DNA of 64,000 bases from Henriciella sp. (GCA_012960415.1 DUBH01000021.1:1-64000); one strand, 5' to 3'; counted from the stretch's first letter, positions 8,695 to 18,077 are shown. Notes: a model not told the origin generated them from the letters alone. Numbers and translations are program-made.

Positions 8695-9957
8695 ATGCAG
8701 AGTGAAACAGTAAAGACGATTGCACCGGCCGTCCGCCCAGCCCTCCCGATGCCACTCTGGGAATTCGTCGGCATGATTGCCGCGATGATGGCGCTGAACG
8801 CGCTGGCAATCGACACGATGCTGCCTGCCCTGCACGAAATTGCGCAGTCCTATGGGCTGCAGGAAGCCAATGATCAGCAGCTGGTGATCTTTGCCTATGT
8901 GCTTGGCTTCGGGGCACCGCAGCTGGTGTTCGGCCCCATCTCCGACAGTGTCGGGCGCAAGAAGATCGTTCTGCTGTGTATCGCCTTCTACACGATTACA
9001 GGCTTTGCCTGCATGGCAGCGACGAGTTTCTCGATGTTGCTCGTGACGCGTTTCCTGCAAGGCATTGCAGCGTCAGGTATTCGCGTCATCGCGGTTTCGG
9101 TCGTGCGTGACCTTATGGGCGGGCGCGCCATGGCGCGGCTGATGTCGCTGGTCATGACCGTCTTCATGGTTGTGCCGATCCTTGCACCATCGCTCGGCCA
9201 GGGCGTCATGCTGTTTGCCCCGTGGCAGTGGACCTTTGGTGTCCTCGGTATTGCAGGGCTGCTGATGATGGGTTGGATCACGCTGCGCCTGCCTGAAACG
9301 CTTCCTGCGGAGAACCGCCCTCCACTCAATGTCGGCGGCTCGTTCAAGGCCTACAAGCAGGTTCTGACGACGCGTGTGACGCTTGGCTATATGTGCGCCA
9401 GCGGCGTCATCTTCGGGGCGCTATTTTCCTATGTGGCTTCGTCCGAGCAGGTTTTCCGCGACGTCTTCAACAAGTCGGAAACTTTCGTACTTTGGTTCGC
9501 TGGCATTGCTGGCGCGCTCTCGATCGCGAACTTCATGAATTCACGCATTGTCGAGCGGATCGGCATGCGCCGGGTGAGCCATACGGTGCTCCTGGGCTTC
9601 ATCGTCCTTGCGGGCATCAATACGCTCGCCATGATCCAGTTCGGCGAGCGGCTTATCATTTTCTACCCGCTCTTCGCGCTGACCTTTGCCTGCTTTGGTC
9701 TCATCGGCGCGAACTTCTCGGCGCTGGCCATGGAGCCGCTGGGCAAGATCGCCGGGACAGGCAGTGCCGCTTATGGCTTCATGACGACCACGGTAGCGAG
9801 CTTTTTCGGCTGGCTGGTGGCGAGCCGTTTCGATGGCTCCGTCGTGCCGATCCTTGAAGGGTATGTCGGGCTGGGTCTTGGCTGTCTTCTGATCGTGCTG
9901 TTTACGGAAAAGGGCCGCATGTTCGGCAGCCGCGACGATCCTGAGTACGAAGACTAA
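8695..9957 (+). CDS. MFS drug-resistance transporter, Bcr/CflA type
   Basis: The 420-residue inner-membrane protein has twelve predicted membrane helices. Its N-terminal half carries the major facilitator loop motif GPISDSVGRKKIVL between helices 2 and 3, and the Bcr/CflA features NALAIDTMLPALHEIAQ in helix 1 and RFLQGIAASGIRVIAVSVVRDL around helix 4. It probably exports small toxic compounds by proton antiport; the substrate cannot be read from sequence. The ATG at 8695 is chosen because the upstream in-frame segment to 8623 is polar and not conserved in this family. A hairpin downstream probably ends transcription. Confidence 0.9.
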   Translation: MQSETVKTIAPAVRPALPMPLWEFVGMIAAMMALNALAIDTMLPALHEIAQSYGLQEANDQQLVIFAYVLGFGAPQLVFGPISDSVGRKKIVLLCIAFYTITGFACMAATSFSMLLVTRFLQGIAASGIRVIAVSVVRDLMGGRAMARLMSLVMTVFMVVPILAPSLGQGVMLFAPWQWTFGVLGIAGLLMMGWITLRLPETLPAENRPPLNVGGSFKAYKQVLTTRVTLGYMCASGVIFGALFSYVASSEQVFRDVFNKSETFVLWFAGIAGALSIANFMNSRIVERIGMRRVSHTVLLGFIVLAGINTLAMIQFGERLIIFYPLFALTFACFGLIGANFSALAMEPLGKIAGTGSAAYGFMTTTVASFFGWLVASRFDGSVVPILEGYVGLGLGCLLIVLFTEKGRMFGSRDDPEYED

Positions 9958-9978
9958 TTTTCTGAAGGTCTGCAGAAT

Positions 9979-10006
9979 CGGGACGGTTTTGAGAAAAGTC
10001 GTCCCG
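9979..10006 (+). terminator. Hairpin after the MFS gene
   Basis: The inverted repeat CGGGACG ... CGTCCCG has an inner TTTT/AAAA pairing around a GAG turn. It lies 22 bp past the MFS stop. There is no T-run after it, so it is a moderate terminator candidate. The rest of 10007-10105 shows nothing clear. Confidence 0.45.
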
Positions 10007-10105
10007 CCAGAGTCCGTCAGGCACGCCATGGTTGCAGGATTTACGCTAAGAAGAAGAATCTCGGCGAAAATTTGAACTGACGCCTCATTCAACTATTGTG
10101 TGAGT

Positions 10106-11488
10106 ATGCATGAGAAAGTTCGCATTAGCTTCATAGCTGGCGCGACGATCCTGGCAGGGCTAAGCACAACGAGGTGTAACTCCGCGCCAGAGACGACCAA
10201 TGTCGTTCAAGGCGGGTCTGTCGAGACCATCCGTGAGGATGGAGATCTGATCGTTTTGACGCTTGAAGGCCCGACGACATTCAGCGCGTCGCGCGCCGGC
10301 GCGATCGGCTATGAAGCAGACCTTATGAAAGCCTTCGCCGAAGATCTCGGCGTGACCCCCCGTTTCATCCAGATGGACAGTATCGATGAGATCCTGGACG
10401 CCATGGAGGATGGCCGGGCGCATCTGGCCGCAGCCAATCTGACAATTACGGACGCACGCAAATCCAGGCTGTCCTTCGGCCCGGCTTATCGCAACGTTGA
10501 AGAGAGCGTGGTCTGCCACCAGAGCGGACCTGCCCCACAGACGGTGGAAGCGCTCTCAGAAGTCAGCCTGTCTGTTGTCCGAGGCTCTACCTATGCCGAA
10601 ACACTCGAGGGCCTGAGTGAAGATTACCCTGCCCTTTCGTTTGAAACAGAGATTGCGGGCTCTGCGCTGCCGATGCTGCGTGACGTCGCCGAGCAGCGGG
10701 TCGATTGCACGGTGGCCGACTCTCACCTCGCCGAATATGCAAGACGCCTCTATCCCGACCTCGTCATCCCAATGACGCTGACCGAGGCAAGGCCGCTTGG
10801 CTGGGTCTATAATTCCAACATTTCAGGCATGGATCAGGCGCTTGCCGGCTGGTTTATGGAAGCGCACGCGAACGGCTATCTTATGGAGCTCGACGAGCAC
10901 TGGTTCGGCCATCTGGACGAGTTCGACTATGTCGAAGTCCTTCGCTTCGTCGAGCGGGTCGAAGATCGTCTACCGCTGTATCGCAACTATTTTGAAGCCG
11001 CCGCTGAAGAGAAGCCGTTTGACTGGCTATTGCTGGCTGCACAGGCCTATCAGGAGTCGCATTGGGACCCCGATGCCGTCAGCCCAACCGGTGTGCGCGG
11101 TATCATGATGCTGACGCGGCCGACGGCGCAAGAAGTCGGCATTCAGGACAGGACTGACCCTGCCCAGAGTGTTGATGGCGGCGCGCGCTATCTTGAGCGG
11201 CTCTATGAGCGATTGCCCGACGCCATTCAGGGCGAGGACCGCCTCTGGTTTGCGCTTGCTGCCTACAATGTCGGGATGGGTCATGTTTATGACGCCCGCA
11301 CACTGGCTCGCCGGCAGGGGCTGGACCCGAATGACTGGCAGAACATTGAACGTATGCTGCCGCTTCTGACGCGCCCGAAATACTATAATTCGGTCAATCA
11401 CGGCTATGCACGCGGCTATGAGCCTGTGCGCTATGTCGAGCGGATCCGCGACTATTACAACATGCTGCGAGCGAACGTGCCGGTCTGA
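10106..11488 (+). CDS. MltF-like lytic transglycosylase
   Basis: The 460-residue exported protein joins a solute-binding (SBP_bac_3) module (about 45-270) to a C-terminal soluble-lytic-transglycosylase domain (about 300-440). This is the MltF layout: cleavage of peptidoglycan glycan strands with 1,6-anhydro product formation. The catalytic Glu is in AQAYQESHWDP (about residue 317), followed by the lysozyme-fold motif SPTGVRGIMMLT and AAYNVGMGHVYDA. The N-terminus is hydrophobic and ends in LSTTRC; the cysteine suggests a lipoprotein, but the lipobox is poor (Thr-Arg before Cys). A GTG two codons upstream is an alternative start. It is convergent with the CNNM gene. Confidence 0.9.
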   Translation: MHEKVRISFIAGATILAGLSTTRCNSAPETTNVVQGGSVETIREDGDLIVLTLEGPTTFSASRAGAIGYEADLMKAFAEDLGVTPRFIQMDSIDEILDAMEDGRAHLAAANLTITDARKSRLSFGPAYRNVEESVVCHQSGPAPQTVEALSEVSLSVVRGSTYAETLEGLSEDYPALSFETEIAGSALPMLRDVAEQRVDCTVADSHLAEYARRLYPDLVIPMTLTEARPLGWVYNSNISGMDQALAGWFMEAHANGYLMELDEHWFGHLDEFDYVEVLRFVERVEDRLPLYRNYFEAAAEEKPFDWLLLAAQAYQESHWDPDAVSPTGVRGIMMLTRPTAQEVGIQDRTDPAQSVDGGARYLERLYERLPDAIQGEDRLWFALAAYNVGMGHVYDARTLARRQGLDPNDWQNIERMLPLLTRPKYYNSVNHGYARGYEPVRYVERIRDYYNMLRANVPV

Positions 11489-11516
11489 TCGACCCGCACG
11501 CTAATAAACATCCAGT

Positions 11517-12596
11517 CTAGCCCGACTTTTTCGACGTGTCCTCGATGAGGTCGGCATTGATGCCCATGCTGCCCATCCGCTCTTTCCAGCGCTGACGGGC
11601 GAGTTTTTGCATGTCTTCAACGACATCCTGCTCATCAATGATTTCGAGGCCGAGCAGCGTTTCGACAATGTCTTCGAGCGTGACGAGGCCAAGCACCGTG
11701 CCGAACTCATCCACGACAACGGCGATGTGGCTCTTGTCCTCCATGAGGAGGCCGAAGGTCGCCGATGCCGTCTTGCTGTCCGGGATGGTGAGGATATCGC
11801 GCTTGAAGGCGCCGAGCGCGGCATCGAATTCATCGCGGGCCTGGGCCACGAGGAGGTCATTCTTGAGAACGTAACCCGTCATGTCGTCGCTATCACCAGC
11901 CGAAACAAGGATGCGCGAAAACGGCTTTTCAGAATGCTTCTGGAAGAACTCATCGACATTCATGGTGGCGGGGACAGAAAAGATGACGGGACGCGGGGTC
12001 ATGATATCTCGAACCGACAGGCGGTTGAGCTTCATCACATTGGAGAGGATTCGATGCTCACGCGCATTGATCGCGCCCTCTTCCGCGCCGATGCGGGCCA
12101 TGGCCTGCAATTCGTCACGGCTGAAAGTCGGCTGGCCATGAGCGCCTGCCGAAACAAGGCGAGTCAGCTGTTCGAAAATGATGACGAACGGCGTCAGCAG
12201 GATAGTGAGCCACCAGATCAGCGTGCCCATCAGCGGGGCCAGTTTCTGCCAGTAGGCCGCGCCGATCGACTTCGGGATGATCTCTGAAAAGACCAGGATA
12301 AGCAGGGTCAGGACGCCTGATGTCACGCCGAGATAGGCATTGCCGAAGACGACAGCAGACTGGGCGCCGACGCCTGCGGCACCAACTGTGTGGGCGATCG
12401 TATTCGCGGTCAGAATGGCCGCAAGCGGGCGGTCAATCCGGTTGCGCAGCTTGGCGAGCACCTTGCCCCCCGGCTTCTTCTGCTGCTCCAGTGTTGCGAT
12501 GTAGGAAGGCCGGACTGAGAGAAGGACGGCTTCGGCCACCGAACAGAAGAACGATACGCCGATCGCAATTGCGAGATAAACAAGAAGTAGGGTCAT
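11517..12596 (-). CDS. CNNM/CBS-domain membrane protein (HlyC/CorC family)
   Basis: The 359-residue protein has an N-terminal CNNM (DUF21) membrane domain with three to four helices (about 1-180; opening LAIAIGVSFFCSVAEAVLLSV) and a cytoplasmic CBS pair (about 205-330; RDIMTPRPVIFSVPAT and VDEFGTVLGLVTLEDIVETLLG). It lacks the C-terminal CorC_HlyC domain of the longer proteins. Relatives are implicated in Mg2+ or Na+ transport; older haemolysin names are misleading. The 99-bp upstream gap to ecm holds only short GC-rich repeats. Confidence 0.9.
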   Translation of the reverse strand: MTLLLVYLAIAIGVSFFCSVAEAVLLSVRPSYIATLEQQKKPGGKVLAKLRNRIDRPLAAILTANTIAHTVGAAGVGAQSAVVFGNAYLGVTSGVLTLLILVFSEIIPKSIGAAYWQKLAPLMGTLIWWLTILLTPFVIIFEQLTRLVSAGAHGQPTFSRDELQAMARIGAEEGAINAREHRILSNVMKLNRLSVRDIMTPRPVIFSVPATMNVDEFFQKHSEKPFSRILVSAGDSDDMTGYVLKNDLLVAQARDEFDAALGAFKRDILTIPDSKTASATFGLLMEDKSHIAVVVDEFGTVLGLVTLEDIVETLLGLEIIDEQDVVEDMQKLARQRWKERMGSMGINADLIEDTSKKSG

Positions 12597-12695
12597 GGTG
12601 CTGTCGGGCGGTCAGGCCCGTGAAGTCTCCTTTGCCAAGCTGGGTTTTGAGTTAGGTCCCTGCGCGTAACGCGCAATGTGCGCGCCGCGTTGCAC

Positions 12696-14684
12696 CTAAA
12701 CCTTTTCCAGCCAGGCATCCTCTACCGTGTCGACGACATCGCTCATGATCGACGTGATCTTGAAGTCCTTCGGCGTGTAGACGCGGCGCACGCCCATCTG
12801 CTTCAGCGCACGCTCATCTTCCGGCGGGATGATGCCGCCAACGATGAGGGGCACATTCTCCAGGCCAACCTTGCGCAGCTCTGAAATCGTGTCGCGCACG
12901 AGGTCGAGATGGCTGCCCGACAGGATGGAGAGGCCGACAACGTGGGCATTCGCCTCCTTGGCCTGCGCGGCGATATCGGCTGGCGTGAAGCGGATGCCCT
13001 CATAGACGACATCCATGCCGCAAGCCCGCGCACGGCTGGCGATCTGTTCGGCACCGTTCGAATGCCCATCGAGGCCGGGCTTGCCGAGCACATAGGTGAG
13101 CTTGCGGCCGAGCGCTTCGGACACTTTCTCAACCCGGGCCCGGGTCTTTTCGATGTCCTCATCACCGCGCGTCTCAACCGTCAGTGCGACGCCGGTCGGC
13201 CCGCGATATTCACCGAAGACTTCTCGCAGCGCACCGCCCCACTCGCCGGTGGTGACGCCTGCCTTGGCGGCGGCGATGGACGGCTCCATGATATTCTCGC
13301 CGGACCGGGCAGCGTCCTGAAGGGCTTTCAGCGCGGCCTGCGCAGCGGCTTCGTCGCGGGATTTGCGCCAGTCTTTCAGAGCTTTCACCTGGCCAGCCTC
13401 AACCATCGGATCGACGGTCTCGATCATCTTTTCGCCAGCGCTGAGCGGGCTCTCGGCTGTTTCCTGATACCGATTAACGCCGACGACGGTCTGCGCGCCG
13501 CTTTCGATGGCGAGAATGCGCTCGACATGAGCGCCGACAAGGCTTTCCTTCATGTAAGGCACGGAATCGACCGCGCCGCCCATCTCGTCGAGGCGGGCAA
13601 GCTCTGCGCGGGCGCCGTCTTTCAGCTCATTCGTCTTGGCATCGACGACGTGGCTGCCGTCGAACAGATCCTCGAATTCCAGTAGGTCGGTCTCATAGGC
13701 GAGGATCTGCTGGAGGCGCAGCGACCATTGCTGGTCCCATTCACGTGGCAGGCCCATCGCTTCGTTCCAGGCGGGCAGCTGAAGCGCGCGGCAGCGGGCG
13801 CGCTTCGACAGGGTCACAGCGAGCGCTTCAAGCAGGATGCGGTAGACATTGTTTTCCGGCTGCTGCTCTGTCAGGCCGAGCGAGTTGACCTGCACGCCAT
13901 AGCGAAAGCGAAGCGCCTTTTCGTCATCGACGCCATAACGCTCACGGCCAATCTCTTCCCAGAGGTCAGTGAATGCGCGCATCTTGCAAAGCTCTGTCAC
14001 GAAGCGCACGCCAGCATTCACAAAGAAGGAGATGCGGCCGAAAACAGTTGGGAAGTCCTCATCGGGCACCTGGCCGCCAGCTTTGACCTTGTCGAGCACC
14101 GCACAGGCAGTGGCGAGCGCATAGGCAAGCTCCTGCTCCGGTGTCGCGCCGGCTTCCTGCAGGTGGTAGGAGCAGACGTTCAGCGGATTCCACTTCGGCA
14201 CTTCGGTGTAGCACCAGCTGACCATGTCCGCGATGAGGCGCATGGATGGCTCTGGCGGGAACACATAGGTGCCGCGCGAGAGGTATTCCTTGATGATGTC
14301 GTTCTGCGTGGTGCCGCGCAGCTGTTTGCGGTCATCACCGCGCTCATCGGCAAGCGCCACATAGAGCGCGAGCAGCCAGGCCGCGGGCGCATTGATCGTC
14401 ATGGAGGTGTTCATTTCCTCCAGCGGCAGGCCTTCAAACAGGGTGCGCATATCGCCAAGATGACTGACCGGCACGCCGACCTTGCCAACCTCACCCCGCG
14501 AGAGGACATGGTCGCTATCATAGGCGGTCTGCGTTGGCAGATCGAACGCGATGGAGAGGCCTGTCTGGCCGCGCGCAAGGTTGGAGCGGTAGAGCGCGTT
14601 GGATTTCGCCGCGGTGGAATGGCCCGCATAAGTACGGAAAATCCACGGCCTGTCGGCATCGTGCTGGTAATCGCGTTCACTCAT
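12696..14684 (-). CDS. ecm: Ethylmalonyl-CoA mutase (B12-dependent)
   Basis: It converts (2R)-ethylmalonyl-CoA to methylsuccinyl-CoA, a step unique to the ethylmalonyl-CoA pathway for acetyl-CoA assimilation. The 662-residue chain contains the mutase barrel (about 1-500) with RTYAGHSTAAKSNALYRSNL and GLSIAFDLPTQTAYDSDH near the N-terminus, and a C-terminal cobalamin domain with GLDGHSNG (Asp539, His541 in DxHxxG; His is the lower Co ligand). The single-chain length and the missing MCM N-terminal dimer region fit MeaA/Ecm rather than methylmalonyl-CoA mutase. ccr, which makes the substrate, lies 2 kb away. Confidence 0.93.
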   Translation of the reverse strand: MSERDYQHDADRPWIFRTYAGHSTAAKSNALYRSNLARGQTGLSIAFDLPTQTAYDSDHVLSRGEVGKVGVPVSHLGDMRTLFEGLPLEEMNTSMTINAPAAWLLALYVALADERGDDRKQLRGTTQNDIIKEYLSRGTYVFPPEPSMRLIADMVSWCYTEVPKWNPLNVCSYHLQEAGATPEQELAYALATACAVLDKVKAGGQVPDEDFPTVFGRISFFVNAGVRFVTELCKMRAFTDLWEEIGRERYGVDDEKALRFRYGVQVNSLGLTEQQPENNVYRILLEALAVTLSKRARCRALQLPAWNEAMGLPREWDQQWSLRLQQILAYETDLLEFEDLFDGSHVVDAKTNELKDGARAELARLDEMGGAVDSVPYMKESLVGAHVERILAIESGAQTVVGVNRYQETAESPLSAGEKMIETVDPMVEAGQVKALKDWRKSRDEAAAQAALKALQDAARSGENIMEPSIAAAKAGVTTGEWGGALREVFGEYRGPTGVALTVETRGDEDIEKTRARVEKVSEALGRKLTYVLGKPGLDGHSNGAEQIASRARACGMDVVYEGIRFTPADIAAQAKEANAHVVGLSILSGSHLDLVRDTISELRKVGLENVPLIVGGIIPPEDERALKQMGVRRVYTPKDFKITSIMSDVVDTVEDAWLEKV

Positions 14685-14703
14685 TTATACGCTCCTCCTT
14701 ATA

Positions 14704-14714
14704 TTGCGGCGCAA
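14704..14714. promoter_or_regulatory. TTGCG-N-CGCAA palindrome upstream of ecm
   Basis: A perfect odd-centre palindrome lies 20-30 bp before the ecm ATG in the 213-bp divergent region. Read on the ecm strand it is GTTGCGCCGCA, which nearly matches GTTGCGCTGCA upstream of ccr (16681). It is a candidate operator; regulators of carbon storage such as PhaR bind TGC-rich dyads in other alphaproteobacteria. The rest of 14715-14897 shows no other clear signal. Confidence 0.4.
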
Positions 14715-14897
14715 CATGTACCGAACGTAGCGTCAGGGCAAGTTCTACCAGTTGGGGGATTGCATCACGCCGCTCGCAAAACAATCTTGCGCTGAGAAGG
14801 CGCCCCGCGGGCGTGTCTGCTCACACGGGCAGACCAGCCGCCACGATCAACAGCCAAGGCGTAATGGCGCAACAGGGCGCAGTCTGGAGCAGAATAC

Positions 14898-15428
14898 ATG
14901 ACCGGCCTTATCCGACTGAGCCTTGCCCTGCGGCTTGCAGCCTTGCTTTCCCTGCCGCTCGCCATCCTGACGGCCGTGGTCATGGAGCGCAGCGCCATCA
15001 TGGTCGTGCTGATCGCGGCCGTGATGACGGCAGTGCGCCCTGTCGTCCTGCGCGCCGTCAAACAGCGCCCACCGCCATGGCCCGGACTTCAGAAGCTTGC
15101 ACCGAAATTCGTTGGCATGGTCGTGCTGGGCGGCATCCTTTTCGTTGCCTTTGCCGGGATTTCGGCGCTGTTTACCGAAGTCGATCTTGAGAGCCGTCTG
15201 ACGCTGACCGATGCGGCCATTCTTGGCTTCTGGGGAGCATTTGCGGCGATCTGCCTCGCCATTCCGGTGAAGCTTCTGGACGGGGTCATCGATACGTCGG
15301 GTGCGGGCCTGAAGGTCGGACCGTTCGCGATCAGTCCGGATGGGACGTCGCCGGGCGATGACGGCGGTGAGATCATCGAGGGCGAAGTGATCGGGCGTGG
15401 CCCGCGCAAACCAGACGGACGCGATTAA
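14898..15428 (+). CDS. Small membrane protein, unknown
   Basis: I do not recognise this 176-residue protein. It has two close membrane helices at about 8-46, a basic loop (RAVKQRPPPWPG), two more helices at about 72-88 and 108-128, then a cytoplasmic tail rich in Gly, Asp and Glu (DGTSPGDDGGEIIEGEVIGRG). A GGAG lies nine bases before the ATG. It is 24 bp upstream of the SemiSWEET frame and may share its transcript. Codon use matches its neighbours. Confidence 0.75.
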   Translation: MTGLIRLSLALRLAALLSLPLAILTAVVMERSAIMVVLIAAVMTAVRPVVLRAVKQRPPPWPGLQKLAPKFVGMVVLGGILFVAFAGISALFTEVDLESRLTLTDAAILGFWGAFAAICLAIPVKLLDGVIDTSGAGLKVGPFAISPDGTSPGDDGGEIIEGEVIGRGPRKPDGRD

Positions 15429-15491
15429 GTCAGAGACAGGCTGCCTTCAGCCATGCTATTTCGCCGCTTTCAGGTAAAGACTGGGGCGGAG

Positions 15492-15773
15492 ATGGCTGAT
15501 TTTCTTGGGCTGGTGGCCGCGTGCCTTACAACGGCGAGCTTTGTGCCTCAGGCGATCCTGGTGATTCGGACCCGAAACACCGATGGCCTCTCACTTTACA
15601 TGTACCTGCTGTTCACGACCGGTATTGCGTTCTGGCTGGTCTATGGCGTGATGATCGGCAGCCTGCCCATCATCATCGCGAACCTGATCACGGTGGTTCT
15701 GGCCTCCATGATCCTGACGGTAAAGCTGATGAATACGATCTCAGCCCGGCGGGCGATTATCAGGCCTCGTTGA
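15492..15773 (+). CDS. SemiSWEET-type sugar transporter (PQ-loop)
   Basis: The 93-residue protein has three membrane helices and the PQ-loop signature FVPQAILVIRTRNTDGLSL between helices 1 and 2, which marks bacterial SemiSWEETs; these dimerise to form a sugar uniporter. The ATG at 15492 follows GGCGGAG closely; an earlier ATG at 15453 would add a non-family MLFRRFQVKTGAE. Its 3' end overlaps the convergent aminotransferase gene by 14 bp. The sugar carried cannot be told. Confidence 0.88.
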   Translation: MADFLGLVAACLTTASFVPQAILVIRTRNTDGLSLYMYLLFTTGIAFWLVYGVMIGSLPIIIANLITVVLASMILTVKLMNTISARRAIIRPR

Positions 15774-16647
15774 GCCATGGCGCGCGGGCACCCAGATCTG
15801 CGCCAATCCCGCGATAATACTGTCCCTGCACGCGGCGGGTAACCGGGCCGGGCCTGTCGTTGCCAACCGGAGTGCCATCAAGCTCGACGACCGGCAGAAT
15901 CAATCCGGTGGCGGACGTGGTGAACACTTCGCGTGCGGCCAGAAGTTCTGGCAGGGCAATGGCGCGTTCCTCAACGGTGATGCCCTCGCGGCCCAGATGG
16001 TCCAGCACGGACTGGCGGGTGATACCTGGCAGGATCTGACGGCCGAGATTCCGGGTCACCAGCGTCTCGGCATCCAGCACGACCCATAGATTCGCCGAGG
16101 CCCCCTCGGTCACCATGCCGTCTTCGTGGAGAATGGCACCGAATGCGCCGACGCGTTCCGCCTCACGATAGGCCAGCGCCTGAGAGAGAAGCTGGGTCGT
16201 CTTGTAGTCGCGGCGCTTCCAGCGCTGATCTTCGATTGTGATTGCAGAGACGCCATGCTGCGCCTTCTCGCCGATCAGATTGCGTGTCTCGCAGAACATG
16301 AAGATGCCCGGGCTCAGCGTTTCAGGGCCGCCGAATTCGCGCCGGCCATACGCGCCGCCCGTGACCTGAAGATAGACAAAGCCTTCGGTGACGCCGTTTC
16401 TTGCGATGAGCTCCTCATGCAGCTTCCGCAGGTGATCGGCGAGGCCCTCACGCGGAATATCAATGCCCTCCAGCGTGCGATTGAGGCGCGCCATGTGGCC
16501 ATCAAAATCGATGAGCGCGCCATCGAAAACGCCTGTCACTTCATAGGCGGCATGGGAGAACAGGAAGCCCCTGTCGAACGGCGACAGGCAGGCGTCTTCC
16601 TTTTTCACAAATGAACCGTTCAGGTAAACGATCTCGGCAGGCTGCAT
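15760..16647 (-). CDS. D-amino-acid-type class IV aminotransferase
   Basis: The 295-residue PLP enzyme is of fold type IV. The N-terminal YLNGSFVKKEDACLSPFDRGFLF matches D-alanine transaminases, the PLP lysine is in the RRDYKTTQLLSQALA region (K in DYKTT), and EGASANLWVV plus TSATGLILPVVELDG are class IV signatures. It likely supplies D-amino acids (for example D-Glu or D-Ala) or acts on branched-chain acids; the subclass is inferred from best motif fit. The start at 16647 is used because the upstream extension to 16821 would run across the ccr promoter region and start codon and is not conserved. Confidence 0.88.
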   Translation of the reverse strand: MQPAEIVYLNGSFVKKEDACLSPFDRGFLFSHAAYEVTGVFDGALIDFDGHMARLNRTLEGIDIPREGLADHLRKLHEELIARNGVTEGFVYLQVTGGAYGRREFGGPETLSPGIFMFCETRNLIGEKAQHGVSAITIEDQRWKRRDYKTTQLLSQALAYREAERVGAFGAILHEDGMVTEGASANLWVVLDAETLVTRNLGRQILPGITRQSVLDHLGREGITVEERAIALPELLAAREVFTTSATGLILPVVELDGTPVGNDRPGPVTRRVQGQYYRGIGADLGARAPWLNEA

Positions 16648-16680
16648 GAACGGGGAACTCTCAATCTTCGGACACTGGAT

Positions 16681-16695
16681 GTTGCGCTGCAGCAA
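16681..16695 (+). promoter_or_regulatory. TTGC...GCAA motif upstream of ccr
   Basis: GTTGCGCTGCAGCAA lies 111-125 bp before the ccr start, in the divergent region shared with the aminotransferase. The first eleven bases differ at one position from the palindrome before ecm. A shared regulator of the ethylmalonyl-CoA genes is inferred. Confidence 0.35.
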
Positions 16696-16805
16696 ATTTT
16701 TCCTTGCCTTCGCGTCAATGATTTGGTCAGTGTCCCGCCATTGAGGAGATTTGTGAAGCAAAACAAAAATATTGCTCACAAGAGGACTATCGGAGGATTT
16801 GTAGA

Positions 16806-18077
16806 ATGAGTGTTGCGACAAAGGCGCGTGAGAAGAAAGATATTTACGAAGTCGGCGAGATTCCGCCCGAGTTCCACGTGCCCAAATTCATGCATGCCTG
16901 GGCGATTCGCCGCGAGCGTCACGGGCGCCCGAATACCGCCATGCAGGTTGAGCAGGTACCAGTTCCGGAGATCGATTCCGACGAAGTGCTGGTGCTCGTC
17001 ATGGCGGCAGGCGTCAACTATAACGGCATCTGGGCTGGCCTTGGTGAGCCGATTTCGCCTTTTGACGTCCACAAGGCCGATTTCCATGTCGCAGGCTCTG
17101 ATGCCGCGGGCATCGTGTGGGCCGTGGGCCGCAAGGTTACGCGCGTAAAGCCGGGCGACGAAGTCGTCATTCACTGTAACCAGGACGATGGCGACGATGA
17201 GGAGTGCAATGGCGGCGACCCGATGTTCTCCCCGTCCCAGCGTATCTGGGGTTATGAGACGCCGGACGGCTCATTCGCGCAGTTCTGCCGCGTTCAGGCG
17301 CGCCAGTGTATGCCGCGTCCAAAGCACCTCACTTGGGAAGAAAGCGCCTGTTATACGCTGACGCTCGCCACAGCCTATCGCATGCTGTTCGGCCACCGCC
17401 CGCATATCGTGAAGCCGGGCAACAATGTCCTCGTCTGGGGGGCATCTGGCGGTCTTGGCAGCTTCGGCGTCCAGCTATGTGCTGTGACGGGTGCACACGC
17501 GATCGGCGTTGTTTCGGACAATGAGAAGTTCGACTTTGTCTATTCGATGGGTGCCAAGGGCGTGCTGAACCGCAAGGACTACAATTGCTGGGGTCAGCTG
17601 CCCAAGGTGAACGGACCTGAATTCTCAGATTACATGCGCGAGAACCGCAAGTTCGGTAAGGCGATCTGGGAGATTACCGGCAAGAAGGATGTCGACATCG
17701 TATTCGAACATCCGGGCGAAAGCACTTTCCCGGTTTCCGTCTTCGTCGTGAAGCGCGGCGGCATGGTGGTCATCTGTGCGGGTACGACTGGCTTCAACCT
17801 GACCATGGATGCGCGCTTCCTCTGGATGCGCCAGAAGCGGGTGCAAGGCTCCCACTTTGCCAACCTCGCGCAAGCCTCTGCGGCGAACCAGCTGGTCATC
17901 GACCGGCGGATCGACCCTTGCATGTCAGAGGTCTTCCCATGGGCGGATATCCCGGCAGCACACGAGAAGATGCTCGATAACAAGCACCTTCCAGGCAATA
18001 TGGCGGTTCTGGTAACGTCTCCGAAGCCGGGCCTGCGGACTGTTGAGGACGTTCTGGCGGTATCTGGTCAGGCATAA
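16806..18077 (+). CDS. ccr: Crotonyl-CoA carboxylase/reductase
   Basis: NADPH-dependent enzyme that reductively carboxylates crotonyl-CoA to (2S)-ethylmalonyl-CoA, the key step of the ethylmalonyl-CoA pathway. The 423-residue protein is a zinc-independent MDR-family member: catalytic GroES-like domain (about 35-190) with VNYNGIWAGLGEPISPFDVHK, then a Rossmann domain with VLVWGASGGLGSFGVQL (about 210-227). The FEHPGESTFPVSVFVVKRGG and HFANLAQASAAN segments separate Ccr from ordinary quinone reductases. A strong GGAGG precedes the ATG. It is followed by a stem-loop and is near ecm. Confidence 0.95.
   Translation: MSVATKAREKKDIYEVGEIPPEFHVPKFMHAWAIRRERHGRPNTAMQVEQVPVPEIDSDEVLVLVMAAGVNYNGIWAGLGEPISPFDVHKADFHVAGSDAAGIVWAVGRKVTRVKPGDEVVIHCNQDDGDDEECNGGDPMFSPSQRIWGYETPDGSFAQFCRVQARQCMPRPKHLTWEESACYTLTLATAYRMLFGHRPHIVKPGNNVLVWGASGGLGSFGVQLCAVTGAHAIGVVSDNEKFDFVYSMGAKGVLNRKDYNCWGQLPKVNGPEFSDYMRENRKFGKAIWEITGKKDVDIVFEHPGESTFPVSVFVVKRGGMVVICAGTTGFNLTMDARFLWMRQKRVQGSHFANLAQASAANQLVIDRRIDPCMSEVFPWADIPAAHEKMLDNKHLPGNMAVLVTSPKPGLRTVEDVLAVSGQA

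Noticed and set aside
15774..16821. N-terminally extended aminotransferase starting at 16821
   Set aside because: The extra 58 residues are not conserved and would cover the ccr promoter and start.
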